Origin: an uncultured Collinsella sp.
Lineage (GTDB): Bacteria > Actinomycetota > Coriobacteriia > Coriobacteriales > Coriobacteriaceae
Length of the DNA: 64,000 nt
NCBI GenBank assembly: GCA_958408685.1
Contig: CATYLC010000007.1
Span: 1-64,000 of the forward strand
Reading direction: 5' to 3'
This document shows positions 34,421 to 42,891 of the stretch, piece by piece (within the stretch, counting starts at the first letter, position 1; every line of letters begins with the position of its first letter). Both the position numbers and the translations under genes were made by a program. The notes under the pieces are model-generated. The model worked only from the letters and a program-made list of their open reading frames with translations, had not been told where the DNA came from and did not search any database.

Positions 34421-34436
34421 CCCGACCTCCTCGAGC

Positions 34437-34475
34437 AAACCTGCCAAAAAGGGACAGGTTTATTTTGGCAGGTTT
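34437..34475. repeat. GGGACAGG-type palindrome before the cyclo-ligase gene
   Basis: Perfect 13-bp arms AAACCTGCCAAAA and TTTTGGCAGGTTT around AGGGACAGGTTTA. A degenerate CCACCGCAAA/TTTGTGGTGG pair follows at 34507-34548. Confidence 0.8.
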
Positions 34476-34566
34476 TATCTGGGCAAACGCGATATGGGCA
34501 GTAAAGCCACCGCAAATATGCCTGCGAACTGTGCCCTTTGTGGTGGTTTGGGCCTATGCGTTAATG

Positions 34567-34896
34567 CTATAACGCCGCAGCGATTGCTTCAGTCACAAAC
34601 TTATTGAGTGACTCACCCTTCTTTGCCGCTGCCAGCGCTGCTTGCTTGTGGAGCTCAGAGCCCGTTCTTACGTTGAACGAACCCTTAAAAGCCCGCTCGG
34701 GTTCCTTGCCCTTCTCGGCGCAAAACTCAAGGTAATCGTCGACGGCGTCGTGAAAGCACCGTTCCACTTCTTCAACCGTGGAGCCTTCAAATACGATTGC
34801 GTCCCTAATGCCGGCAACCATTCCGGTTAGCACATGCTGTTCGGCATCGAACTCGACGGGGGCGAAATAACCCTTGTATGTCAAAACGTTACTCAT
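34567..34896 (-). CDS. hicB: HicB family antitoxin
   Basis: A 109-residue protein with the degraded RNase H-like HicB fold (YFAPVEFDAEQHVLTGMVAG then TVEEVERCFHDAVDDYLEFC) and a C-terminal ribbon-helix-helix-like DNA-binding part (FNVRTGSELHKQAALAAAKK then SLNKFVTEAI). It should neutralise HicA and repress the operon. It overlaps hicA by eight bases, in the order hicA-hicB. Confidence 0.9.
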   Translation of the reverse strand: MSNVLTYKGYFAPVEFDAEQHVLTGMVAGIRDAIVFEGSTVEEVERCFHDAVDDYLEFCAEKGKEPERAFKGSFNVRTGSELHKQAALAAAKKGESLNKFVTEAIAAAL

Positions 34897-35152
34897 GGCT
34901 ACCTCCGATATCTTGCAGAAATCGAACGATGTTTCGAATGGTCCCCGCTGTCAATTCGTCAGATGGATGTGGCGCGTGCATTACGAACATCCTGCCATCT
35001 GATGGCCTGTAGAAGCGAACGCGCGATCCGGATGTCTTGCCTTTGTTGTCCATTTCAAAGCCATATGAAGCCATGACTTTTAAATAATCGGTATACCGAT
35101 ACGTCGAAGGGCAGCTAAGCAGTTGGGCGATGAGTTTATCGGTCCGCGTCAT
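34889..35152 (-). CDS. hicA: HicA family toxin, variant active site
   Basis: An 87-residue HicA-like mRNA interferase with the dsRBD-like fold. Canonical HicA has a catalytic His in a G-S-H motif; here the segment is TSGSRVRFYRPSDGRMFVMH, with Arg where the His is expected. This GSR variant is common among HicA homologues with longer sequences. The downstream HAPHPSDELTAGTIRNIVRF part is normal. Activity is therefore uncertain. A palindrome at 35167-35187 just upstream is a likely HicB operator. Confidence 0.82.
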   Translation of the reverse strand: MTRTDKLIAQLLSCPSTYRYTDYLKVMASYGFEMDNKGKTSGSRVRFYRPSDGRMFVMHAPHPSDELTAGTIRNIVRFLQDIGGSHE

Positions 35153-35166
35153 CCCGCCTCACATTC

Positions 35167-35187
35167 TGCAACTATATTCTAGTTGCA
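35167..35187. promoter_or_regulatory. Candidate HicB operator
   Basis: TGCAACTA-TATTC-TAGTTGCA, an 8-bp perfect dyad 15 bases upstream of the hicA start on the reverse strand. Confidence 0.65.
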
Positions 35188-35248
35188 ATTTAAGTCCGAT
35201 GCAAGCACCCCTACTATAGAACATGTGTACGTATAGAACAAGTGTTCG

Positions 35249-35285
35249 AACCACCACAAAGGTGCCTGTCCCCTTTGTGGTGGTT
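35249..35285. repeat. GGGACAGG-type palindrome upstream of the zinc-ribbon gene
   Basis: AACCACCACAAAGG pairs with CCTTTGTGGTGGTT around TGCCTGTCC. An identical copy in the same orientation lies at 37043-37079, directly after the same gene. Confidence 0.85.
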
Positions 35286-35373
35286 TGGCTCCCGCTTGGC
35301 TTTGTTGCGCAACAAGGGCTGCATTTTTGGGTTTACCTTCATGGTGGAAGGAATGAACCGAAAGGAGCCCGCC

Positions 35374-37029
35374 ATGTTTTGTCGCTCGTGTGGCACGCCG
35401 CTTGTTGACGACGCCCTCTTTTGCCCCGTATGCGGTGCGCCCGTAGCACCCGACCAGGTCGCGGCCACGCAGCAACCCCAGCCCGTCACACCCGCTCTCC
35501 AGCAATACGTGCCCGTGCAGCAGCCCGCGCGGCGCAAGCGTTCCAAGAAGCCCCTCATCGCCCTTGCCGCGGTACTTGTCGTGGCGGCGGGCATCGGCGG
35601 TGGCGCGCTGTTCTACTTCACCCAGATTGCGACCACGCCCATCGACGAGAAAACCTTTCCGGACAGCGGCATGCGTGCGCTTGTCTCGACCAAGTACGAC
35701 ACTAACGGTGACGGCCGCATCTCGCGCGACGAGGCCAAGGCGGTGACGTCGGTCGAGCTAGACGGCATCGCGTCGACGCAGGGCCTGGGCAAGGTGTTCC
35801 CCAACGTTACCAGTGTGGAATATGGCGGAGACAAACTCGTCAACCTGGACCTCTCGGGCTGCGGAGACCTTAAAACCGTCGAGCTTAACTCGGCGAGCAA
35901 CGTCACCGTCGTTAACCTGGACGGTTGCGACAACATCGAGAAGCTTAACCTTTCAAATGCCGGGGAGCTCAAAAACGTCGATCTTTCGGGCAAAAAGAAG
36001 CTCGCCACGTTGGCACTGCCGCAGGATACGAAGGTCAGCGGCATTAAGGACACACAGCTTGACGAGCTGTGGCTGCCGGTGTCCTACGAGGGTACCGATA
36101 AATCGGACCAGTACGGCGATATCTACGAGATCGAGCGTGACGAGAACGGTTACGTCACGGGCTTCACGTCTGCCGTCAAGCAAGGTGGCGGCGTAAGCTA
36201 CAGCGTCGAGCACGATGAGTCGCATCGCATTTCGGAGATTGAGGAAGATCTGGCGGGCGGCTATGTGAACGTCAACACGTTTACGTACGACGCCGACGGT
36301 AACGTCACGCGTATCGATTGCGATGCCGACGTGAGCGATTCGTCGAGCAACACGACGTTTGCCTACGACGCGGACGGAAACCTGATCAACAAGACGACCC
36401 ATGCGGGTTACGGCGAGAGCGCGAGCACGTATGTCTACCAGGACGGCAACATGGTGACCAACACCGATACCAGCCCGGCCAATCCTCGGACGGTCGTGTA
36501 TTCGTACGGATACGACAAGGATCGCGTGACGTCCTTTACGCTGGACTGCCAGGGCGACACGGTGGGAACTATGTGGACGATCACCGCGGGCTACGAGTAT
36601 GACAAGGACGGCAACATTTCGCGCATCTCACCTGTGGCATACGACTCGCACGGCAACGATTACGGCTCGCTGAACTCGTATGCCGCGGTGGATTATTCGT
36701 ACAGCGACGGAAAGCTCGACAGGATCGATTCCGAGCGCGGCGGCTATGCGGAGTTCTATTACGACGAGTACGGCAACCTGACGTCGGTCGACGAGTATGC
36801 CGGACGCGGTTCGGATGCCGAGTTTGAGTTTGAGCACGAGGTCGAGTACCAGCGCTACTTCTGTAACAAGCACGAGAAGAACAAGCCGGAGGAGTGGATT
36901 CGTCTGGATGCAGAGTACAACGTCGACCAGGGTAGCTGGAGCAACGATTCCGACTATGGTCGCGAGTGCTTTGCAAGGATGTACAAGCTCGATCCGATGG
37001 CAGCCACGCTGAACCCGTTTATCAAGTAG
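35374..37029 (+). CDS. Membrane-anchored zinc-ribbon protein with calcium-loop and YD-type repeats
   Basis: A 551-residue protein, unusual in its modules. Cys3, Cys6, Cys17 and Cys20 form an N-terminal zinc ribbon. A Gln/Pro-rich linker and a basic patch precede one membrane segment (about 60-82), so the rest is probably outside the cell. Residues 109-121 (DTNGDGRISRDEA) match a dockerin/EF-hand calcium loop. A leucine-repeat-like region follows (VNLDLSGCGDLKTVELNSAS). The C-terminal half has YD/RHS-like repeats (FTYDADGNVTRID, YEYDKDGNISRIS, YYDEYGNLTSVDEY). GAAAGGAG supports the start at 35374. Function unknown; surface adhesion or sensing is possible. Confidence 0.72.
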   Translation: MFCRSCGTPLVDDALFCPVCGAPVAPDQVAATQQPQPVTPALQQYVPVQQPARRKRSKKPLIALAAVLVVAAGIGGGALFYFTQIATTPIDEKTFPDSGMRALVSTKYDTNGDGRISRDEAKAVTSVELDGIASTQGLGKVFPNVTSVEYGGDKLVNLDLSGCGDLKTVELNSASNVTVVNLDGCDNIEKLNLSNAGELKNVDLSGKKKLATLALPQDTKVSGIKDTQLDELWLPVSYEGTDKSDQYGDIYEIERDENGYVTGFTSAVKQGGGVSYSVEHDESHRISEIEEDLAGGYVNVNTFTYDADGNVTRIDCDADVSDSSSNTTFAYDADGNLINKTTHAGYGESASTYVYQDGNMVTNTDTSPANPRTVVYSYGYDKDRVTSFTLDCQGDTVGTMWTITAGYEYDKDGNISRISPVAYDSHGNDYGSLNSYAAVDYSYSDGKLDRIDSERGGYAEFYYDEYGNLTSVDEYAGRGSDAEFEFEHEVEYQRYFCNKHEKNKPEEWIRLDAEYNVDQGSWSNDSDYGRECFARMYKLDPMAATLNPFIK

Positions 37030-37042
37030 CGGCCCACTCGCA

Positions 37043-37079
37043 AACCACCACAAAGGTGCCTGTCCCCTTTGTGGTGGTT
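37043..37079. repeat. GGGACAGG-type palindrome downstream of the zinc-ribbon gene
   Basis: Identical over 37 bases to the copy at 35249-35285 and in the same orientation. It lies between this gene and the convergent M16 protease gene and could terminate both. Confidence 0.85.
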
Positions 37080-37093
37080 TTGCTTGACTGTGG

Positions 37094-40000
37094 CTAGGCC
37101 AGCAGGTCGACGACGTTAAAGCCGGCGTTGCTCTTGGCGATGACGTCTCGGCCGCCAAAGACGCAGGTGGGCGACGCGGCTGCGATGCGCGTCACATCGG
37201 CGCCGAGCGAGCGCAGCTCACCGGGCGTGGCCGCGAGCATCTGGGCGCGACGCTCCTCGCGCGCGTGCGGATCGAGTCCAGCCAGGTAGGTCGTGTTGCG
37301 GCGCTTGGTGAGCGCGTACGGCTTCACGGGCGCGTCCATGCCGCTCACGCAGCTCACGATAAAGCCCTCAAAGGCGGCCTCGTCGGGCTCAAAGCTGCCG
37401 AGCCATTCGCCCGCGCGTTCCACACGCTCAATCGAGGGGTCGATTGCCGGGTCGCGGTAGGTGTAGAACGCCGCTTGACGCTCGCCGGCCGCGCGGAATC
37501 CGCAGCCGTACGCACCGCCCTTCACGCGGATCTCGTTCCACAGGTAGTCGTAGGAGAGTGCGTTGGCGGCAACCGCCCAGGCGCCCGTCACGTCAATGCC
37601 CAGGCGACGCGGATCGCACGCACGCGCGGCAAAGCAGATGTCGCTGGGGATCACGAAAGCCTCGTGGCGGTCGCACGGCGTCGGCACCACGAGCGCGTTG
37701 CGGCCGGCATCGGCGCCGTCGCCAGCGCCCAGCTCCAGGTCGCCCGCGGCGGCCCAGTATGCGTTAAAGTCCTCGTCGCTGCCGGTAAAGCTCGCCAGGC
37801 AGCCATCGGCCACAAAGATGCGGCCTGCCAGCTCGGCAAGCTTGGTACGCAACCCGTTCACGCGCTCGTCAAAGTGGTCGAGCAGGTCGCGCAGGAACAG
37901 ATAGAAGTCCACGCCCGAAAGCTGCTCGCGCACCACGGCCGAAGGCGAGCTGTAGCTCATCGCGCGACCGAGCGCCGCCGAGTGGCCGTTGTTGATAAAG
38001 CCCTGCTCAAGCCCAATGCGAATCTGTGTGAGCACGTCGCGCACGCGGTCGGCGTCGGCATCTGCCAAAAGCGTGCTCGACCATACCTCGCGCGGCAGAC
38101 TCGCCAGCGCATCGATTTTCTCGGACAGGGCGCCGGCGCTCACCAGCAGGTAGGGGTGCACGCCGTCCACTTCGGGCTGCGTCATGACCTCGGTCGTAAA
38201 GCTCAAAAAGCCGAGCTTGCCAGCGAGCAAGTTGTCGAGTTCCTCGGCCGAGTGCTCGCGCGTGGGCAGCTGCTTAAGCAGGCGGCAGAGCAGTGTCACA
38301 TAGGGCAGGTCCTCAAACGCGACGCAGTTCAGGTCGAAATACTGCATGGCGTAGGCCAGACGGTTGGTGGGGATGCTGTGGCGCAGGCAGGGGATGGGCA
38401 CGGTCGTGTCCACGATCAGTGGCGGCTCGGGGCGCGCCTCGCCAATGTCGGACACGCGCAGGCGCGGCAGCGTGGCCTTGTCCTCGGGCGTGTCTTCCGC
38501 CTCCTGCGCGGCACGCAGTACGGCCGTGCGCTCGACCATGTCGGCCAGTTCGGCATCGGTCATGGCGTCTCGCTTGGCTGCCAGCTCGGCGGCCTCGGCA
38601 CCCTCCGAACCCTCGGCAGCGTCCACCGGCACCAGCTCGACCAGCGCCATGTGGTCATTCTCCAGCACGAGCTCGCGCAGCAGGTCCTCAAAATAGCTGC
38701 CGTCCAGCTCGCCGCGCAGCTCCTCGTACACCGGGCCGTACTTGAGCGCCAGCGTCGCGGCGTCGTCATCGTAGAGCCACGTGCTCAGCGCGTCGCACGC
38801 AATGGCCACGCCGTCGGCGATGCCATAGTCGCGCTGGCGCAGGTCGTACTCGTTGCTGCTGATGATGGCTTCCAGGCGCTCGCGCGGAACGCCGTGCTCA
38901 CACAGGTCGCGGCAGGCGTCCTGGAACACGCGACGTAGCTCGCGCGCCACGCCGGGCTGCGCATTTTGCAGCATGATGAGCTCGTAGGGCTGCAGACTCT
39001 CGGCCGCGGTGTAGCTCACCACGTTGCCGCCCAGGCCGGCGGCCAGAATGGCCTTCTTAACCGGCGCTTCGTTGGAGCCCAGCAGTGCCTCAAACAGGAT
39101 ATCCGCCGCGATCGTGCGCTTGCGGTCGAGCGCGCTGCCCAGCACAAGGCCCAGGCCCACCAGGGCGTTCTCGGGTGTGGTGGCCATCTCGACGCGCTTG
39201 TACTCGCAGGTCACGGGTGCCTGCACGTCCAGCGGATTGGGCACCAGCGTGGACGGGTCCTCGCCGGCGGCGACGGCAGCGTCCATGCGGCGGCTCGCGG
39301 CACTCGACTGCGACAGATAGCGCTCGTCCAAAAACGCCAGTGCGCGGTCCACATCTAGGTCGCCGTAGAGCGTGATGTAGGAGTTGGAAGGATTGTAGTG
39401 GCGCGCGTGCGTGTCCAGGAACTGCTCGTAGGTGAGCGCGGGAATCGCGCGCGGGTCGCCACCGCTTTCGTGCGCATAGGCGGTGTCGGGATAGAGCGCG
39501 GCGCTGACGGCGTCGTCCAGCACGCTCATGGGGTCGGACAGCGCGCCCTTCATCTCGTTGAACACCACGCCGTTATAGCGCAGCGTGCCCTCGCGCAGGC
39601 TTGCGGAGCTGCCACCGTCTTCGCGGTCCTCGTCCTCCGGCAGGTCCAGCTCGTAGTGCCAGCCCTCCTGCTCAAAAATGGTGGGCTTGGTGTAGATGGC
39701 CGGGTTGAACACCGCGTCCAGGTACACGTCCATCAGGTTGTACAGATCCTGCTCGTTGGTGGTGGCAACGGGGTAGATGGTCTTGTCGGGGTAGGTCATG
39801 GCGTTGAGGAACGTTTGCATGGAGCTCTTGATCAGGTCGACAAACGGCTCCTTGACGGGGAACTTAGCCGATCCGCACAGCACCGAGTGCTCAAGGATAT
39901 GGAACACGCCGGTGGAATCGGCCGGCGGCGTCTTAAAGCCAATGGCAAAGGCCTTGTTTTCGTCGTCGCACGCCAAGTACAGCAGGCGAGCGCCCGAGGC

Positions 40001-40138
40001 AGTGTGGCGCAGCACGTAGGCGTCCGAGTCGAGCTCGGGCACGGTCTCGCAGCGCTCGACGGCAAAACCGTGGCAGGTGGTACCGGGTACCAGCAGCGCG
40101 GCAGCAGCGGCGCGCGGGTCGGTTGAGGTGGTGGGCAT
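37094..40138 (-). CDS. M16C family metalloprotease (presequence-protease-like)
   Basis: A 1014-residue zinc peptidase of the insulinase superfamily. The inverted zinc motif HILEH is at 80-84, and NEMKGALSDP follows in the same domain. It has the long four-domain layout of M16C enzymes (PreP/Cym1), which degrade short peptides in an enclosed chamber. AAAGGAG supports the start at 40138; 67 further codons upstream have no family match. Convergent with the zinc-ribbon gene. Confidence 0.9.
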   Translation of the reverse strand: MPTTSTDPRAAAAALLVPGTTCHGFAVERCETVPELDSDAYVLRHTASGARLLYLACDDENKAFAIGFKTPPADSTGVFHILEHSVLCGSAKFPVKEPFVDLIKSSMQTFLNAMTYPDKTIYPVATTNEQDLYNLMDVYLDAVFNPAIYTKPTIFEQEGWHYELDLPEDEDREDGGSSASLREGTLRYNGVVFNEMKGALSDPMSVLDDAVSAALYPDTAYAHESGGDPRAIPALTYEQFLDTHARHYNPSNSYITLYGDLDVDRALAFLDERYLSQSSAASRRMDAAVAAGEDPSTLVPNPLDVQAPVTCEYKRVEMATTPENALVGLGLVLGSALDRKRTIAADILFEALLGSNEAPVKKAILAAGLGGNVVSYTAAESLQPYELIMLQNAQPGVARELRRVFQDACRDLCEHGVPRERLEAIISSNEYDLRQRDYGIADGVAIACDALSTWLYDDDAATLALKYGPVYEELRGELDGSYFEDLLRELVLENDHMALVELVPVDAAEGSEGAEAAELAAKRDAMTDAELADMVERTAVLRAAQEAEDTPEDKATLPRLRVSDIGEARPEPPLIVDTTVPIPCLRHSIPTNRLAYAMQYFDLNCVAFEDLPYVTLLCRLLKQLPTREHSAEELDNLLAGKLGFLSFTTEVMTQPEVDGVHPYLLVSAGALSEKIDALASLPREVWSSTLLADADADRVRDVLTQIRIGLEQGFINNGHSAALGRAMSYSSPSAVVREQLSGVDFYLFLRDLLDHFDERVNGLRTKLAELAGRIFVADGCLASFTGSDEDFNAYWAAAGDLELGAGDGADAGRNALVVPTPCDRHEAFVIPSDICFAARACDPRRLGIDVTGAWAVAANALSYDYLWNEIRVKGGAYGCGFRAAGERQAAFYTYRDPAIDPSIERVERAGEWLGSFEPDEAAFEGFIVSCVSGMDAPVKPYALTKRRNTTYLAGLDPHAREERRAQMLAATPGELRSLGADVTRIAAASPTCVFGGRDVIAKSNAGFNVVDLLA

Positions 40139-40617
40139 ATGCAGTCTCCTTTGACGCCCCAGCGGGGGGGCGAATCGAGTCGAATCCTCGAGAGTATACC
40201 CATATGGGGCCGCGGCTCTGCGGCGAACTGGAGACGATGCCAGCGGATTGGGCATAGGCCCCGCGTGCCCGCCGCACGAGCGTGGAAAATTGGACACTCT
40301 CGATATCCGACCGTCCGAAAATCCTCGCTCGTCCATCACTCGCGTATCTCTCGTCTCTCATTCGTCTCTAATATGAGAGATGACAGGAAGATGAGAGAAA
40401 AATATGAGAGATAACTGAGCAGCAAAGAGACAGGTAATCATGGTATTGTCTCAATACAGATTGTTCTACCAGCAAAAATATGTATAAATGAAGCAAATGG
40501 TAGACATTCCATCTCTATCTATCTCTTATCTCTAAGCCGAGAGATAGAGAGATAACTGAGAGACGAGGGAAATCTATCCGCGGCATTCTCCGCGGGACCG
40601 AGCGAAAGGACGTGCAG
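40139..40617. other. Intergenic region with repeats and promoter upstream of the AlbA-type gene
   Basis: GAGCGTGGAAAATTGGAC (40278-40295) and an inverted near-copy GTCCGAAAATCCTCGCTC (40313-40330) belong to the repeat family around the AbiEi-like gene. Between 40345 and 40560 GAGAGAT or its complement occurs many times, including exact direct repeats GAGAGATAACTGAG at 40406-40419 and 40547-40560. A promoter with TTGTTC (40461-40466) and TATAAA (40483-40488, spacer 16, extended TG) lies between them. Confidence 0.6.
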
Positions 40618-42084
40618 ATGAACGAAAACGAGCTGACCGGTCTGCTTGAGTCTTTAAGGCGTATGGGCTCGGATGATCTTAACGTCGAAGTGAAGGAGAG
40701 CGCCACGACGCTTTCCCGCGACGTGTGGGAAACGGTGAGCGCATTCGCGAACACTGCCGGCGGAATCATCGTGCTCGGAGTGAGTGAGCGCGCAGGTTTT
40801 GTCCCGGTTGAGAACTTCGAGACCGAGAAAGTGCTCAACCAATTTGTGGCAGGCATGGGTGATGCGGGAGGTCGAGGAAAGCTGGCCAATCCGCCCAAGT
40901 ACACGATCGAGCGAGTGGAGCTTCAGGGCGCCATCGTTCTCGTCATTACCATTGAGGAGCTCGATCCGTCGAGCAAGCCCTGCTATGTCATAGAGCGGGG
41001 CGCCCAGGGCGGCAGCTACAAGCGCATCGATGACAAAGATGTGCCGCTTTCATCGACCGAAGTCCTGTCCTTGTCGTCGTATGAACGAACGAGCCCCAGT
41101 GATCGCGATGCAGTGCCGGGCGCGGGCGTGGGCGACCTCGACGAGGCCCTGATTGACCGCACGATAGAGCGTGCTTTCTCGCTGACGCCCCGAGCTATGC
41201 GCGGCGCGACGGACAAGAAAACAAAGCTGGAGCGCCTGAGTTTCCTCGACTCCCAGGGTAATGTGACTAAGGCCGGGCTCCTGGCTGCGGGCACCTACCC
41301 TCAGCAGTTTTATCCCAAGCTCTTTATCGATGTGGCGGTCCATGCCGGAACGCAGAAGGGCGCCGCGGGTTCGTTGAGGTTCATGGACCGCACAATCTGT
41401 GAGGGAACGTCGGGCGAGATGATCTCGGATGCTGTCGTGGCCGTCGCCAAGAATTTGCGGCGAACCTCGACCGTCCAAGGCGTCTCGCGTGTCGACTCGC
41501 TGGAGATTCCCGAGGAGGTTCTGCGCGAGGCAATCGCCAACGCCGTAATCCATCGAGAATACGGGGATCGGTTCTGTGGACAATCGATTGCCGTCGACGT
41601 CTTTGACGATCGTGTCGAGGTGACGAATCCTGGCGGCCTTTACGGGGGAAAGACTCGCGAGAACTTGTTTGACGGCAGCTCCCGATGCCGTAACGCGACG
41701 CTTGTGAAGCTCATGTCGATTGTTCCGCTGCCGGATGGCGCAGGTTCGCCGGCTGAGGGCAATGGCTCGGGCATCCCGATGATGATTGATGCCATGCGCG
41801 CGCATGGTCTGGCCGAGCCCCTGTTCTGCCCGGGATTCGATCGGTTCAAGGTCGTACTTTACCGTTCAAAGATCGAGCCGGTCGATCATGGCGGGGGCTT
41901 AATTGTGACGGCACTCAAACACTACGGCGAGCTGGGGACGCGCGAGCTGGCAGAGCACACAGGGCTCACAATTTCCCAGGTTAGGTCGCGCGTCAACGCG
42001 CTCATTGCTCAAGGCGAGCTTGAGCCCACGGCGCCGGCGACGAGCCGCAACCGCAAGTATCGACTGTCGGAGCGCGTGGGATAG
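40618..42084 (+). CDS. AlbA_2 / divergent ATP-binding transcriptional regulator
   Basis: A 488-residue protein. The N-terminal Schlafen/AlbA_2 domain (about 15-130) contains NVEVKESATTLSRDVWETVS and FANTAGGIIVLGVSE. A GHKL-like ATP-binding segment follows (EEVLREAIANAVIHREYGDR, then VFDDRVEVTNPGGLYGG). The C-terminus is a winged helix (LGTRELAEHTGLTISQVRSR). The family is linked to regulation and sometimes to phage defence. GAAAGGA at 40604-40610 supports the ATG at 40618. The repeat-dense region upstream suggests autoregulation. Confidence 0.82.
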   Translation: MNENELTGLLESLRRMGSDDLNVEVKESATTLSRDVWETVSAFANTAGGIIVLGVSERAGFVPVENFETEKVLNQFVAGMGDAGGRGKLANPPKYTIERVELQGAIVLVITIEELDPSSKPCYVIERGAQGGSYKRIDDKDVPLSSTEVLSLSSYERTSPSDRDAVPGAGVGDLDEALIDRTIERAFSLTPRAMRGATDKKTKLERLSFLDSQGNVTKAGLLAAGTYPQQFYPKLFIDVAVHAGTQKGAAGSLRFMDRTICEGTSGEMISDAVVAVAKNLRRTSTVQGVSRVDSLEIPEEVLREAIANAVIHREYGDRFCGQSIAVDVFDDRVEVTNPGGLYGGKTRENLFDGSSRCRNATLVKLMSIVPLPDGAGSPAEGNGSGIPMMIDAMRAHGLAEPLFCPGFDRFKVVLYRSKIEPVDHGGGLIVTALKHYGELGTRELAEHTGLTISQVRSRVNALIAQGELEPTAPATSRNRKYRLSERVG

Positions 42085-42184
42085 ATGCGTTAGTGGACGA
42101 GGCGACCCAATAATCGACCCTCGATTGGCGTCCATTAAGGTAAAGCGGTTGTTGCCCAGTCGACGGTGATGCTAAAGACTCGGC

Positions 42185-42676
42185 TTACGCCGGCATGGCC
42201 CCGAACCCGTCTATCAAGAACAGCCTAAGAACCAGCTTGATGACATTTCCCGGTTTGACTTCGGCCGTGCCAAAGACGTGGCGCTCGGCGAGCTCGCTGC
42301 AGTATGCATAGATGTCGCGGATAAGGTCCGCGCCCGAAAGCGTAAACATGTAGCCTGCGTCCGAAAGCGCATTGGGCGCGGCGGGCAACTTGGCCATGTG
42401 GCAGAACGTTTGCAGGTCGGGCGCCATAGCGTCCTGGTAGCCAAGATGGTTGCCGTCTTCTTGTGCGGCGAGTTCCAGCTGGCGTACTCGATCCAGCGCC
42501 ACTGCCAGCACAAAGCTCGGCGTAGGCGCATTGACGTCCTGAGTGGTCGCCACAAGCCTGCCCGCTGCCTGCGTGACAAGCCAAGCGACCTCGCGCTGGC
42601 AACGCACGGCCTTGCGCGTAACCGGCTTGATGGACGAAGAAGAAACGCTTCCCTTAGGCGGATTCGAAACAGCCAC
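42185..42676 (-). CDS. Conserved-looking hypothetical protein
   Basis: A 163-residue protein I do not recognise. It starts with GTG at 42676 after GGGAGG. The first 15 residues are Ser/Pro-rich; the rest is probably helical (AWLVTQAAGRLVATTQDVNA, then VLAVALDRVRQLELAAQEDG). No membrane segment or metal motif is visible. It is convergent with the AlbA-type gene and divergent from the HNH gene. Confidence 0.6.
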   Translation of the reverse strand: MAVSNPPKGSVSSSSIKPVTRKAVRCQREVAWLVTQAAGRLVATTQDVNAPTPSFVLAVALDRVRQLELAAQEDGNHLGYQDAMAPDLQTFCHMAKLPAAPNALSDAGYMFTLSGADLIRDIYAYCSELAERHVFGTAEVKPGNVIKLVLRLFLIDGFGAMPA

Positions 42677-42891
42677 AAGAACCTCCCATGAACAATCCGG
42701 CCCAACAAGCCAGGATGAAACACGTGCTACATCAGTATACAGGGAAGTGGGGCAGCGGGGTACAAACGCGCCAGCGGCAAACCGAGAGCATCAACGATGT
42801 GCCGATCGCGGAATGAGATCTCGTAATAATTGACTTTCGGCCATATTATTGAGGGGCATGACTCGCGTTCGTATGGTTGTAGGTGCTGGCG

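Noticed and set aside
40345..40560. CRISPR array from the repeated GAGAGAT units
   Set aside because: Units are too short, irregular in spacing and in both directions; no cas genes are near.
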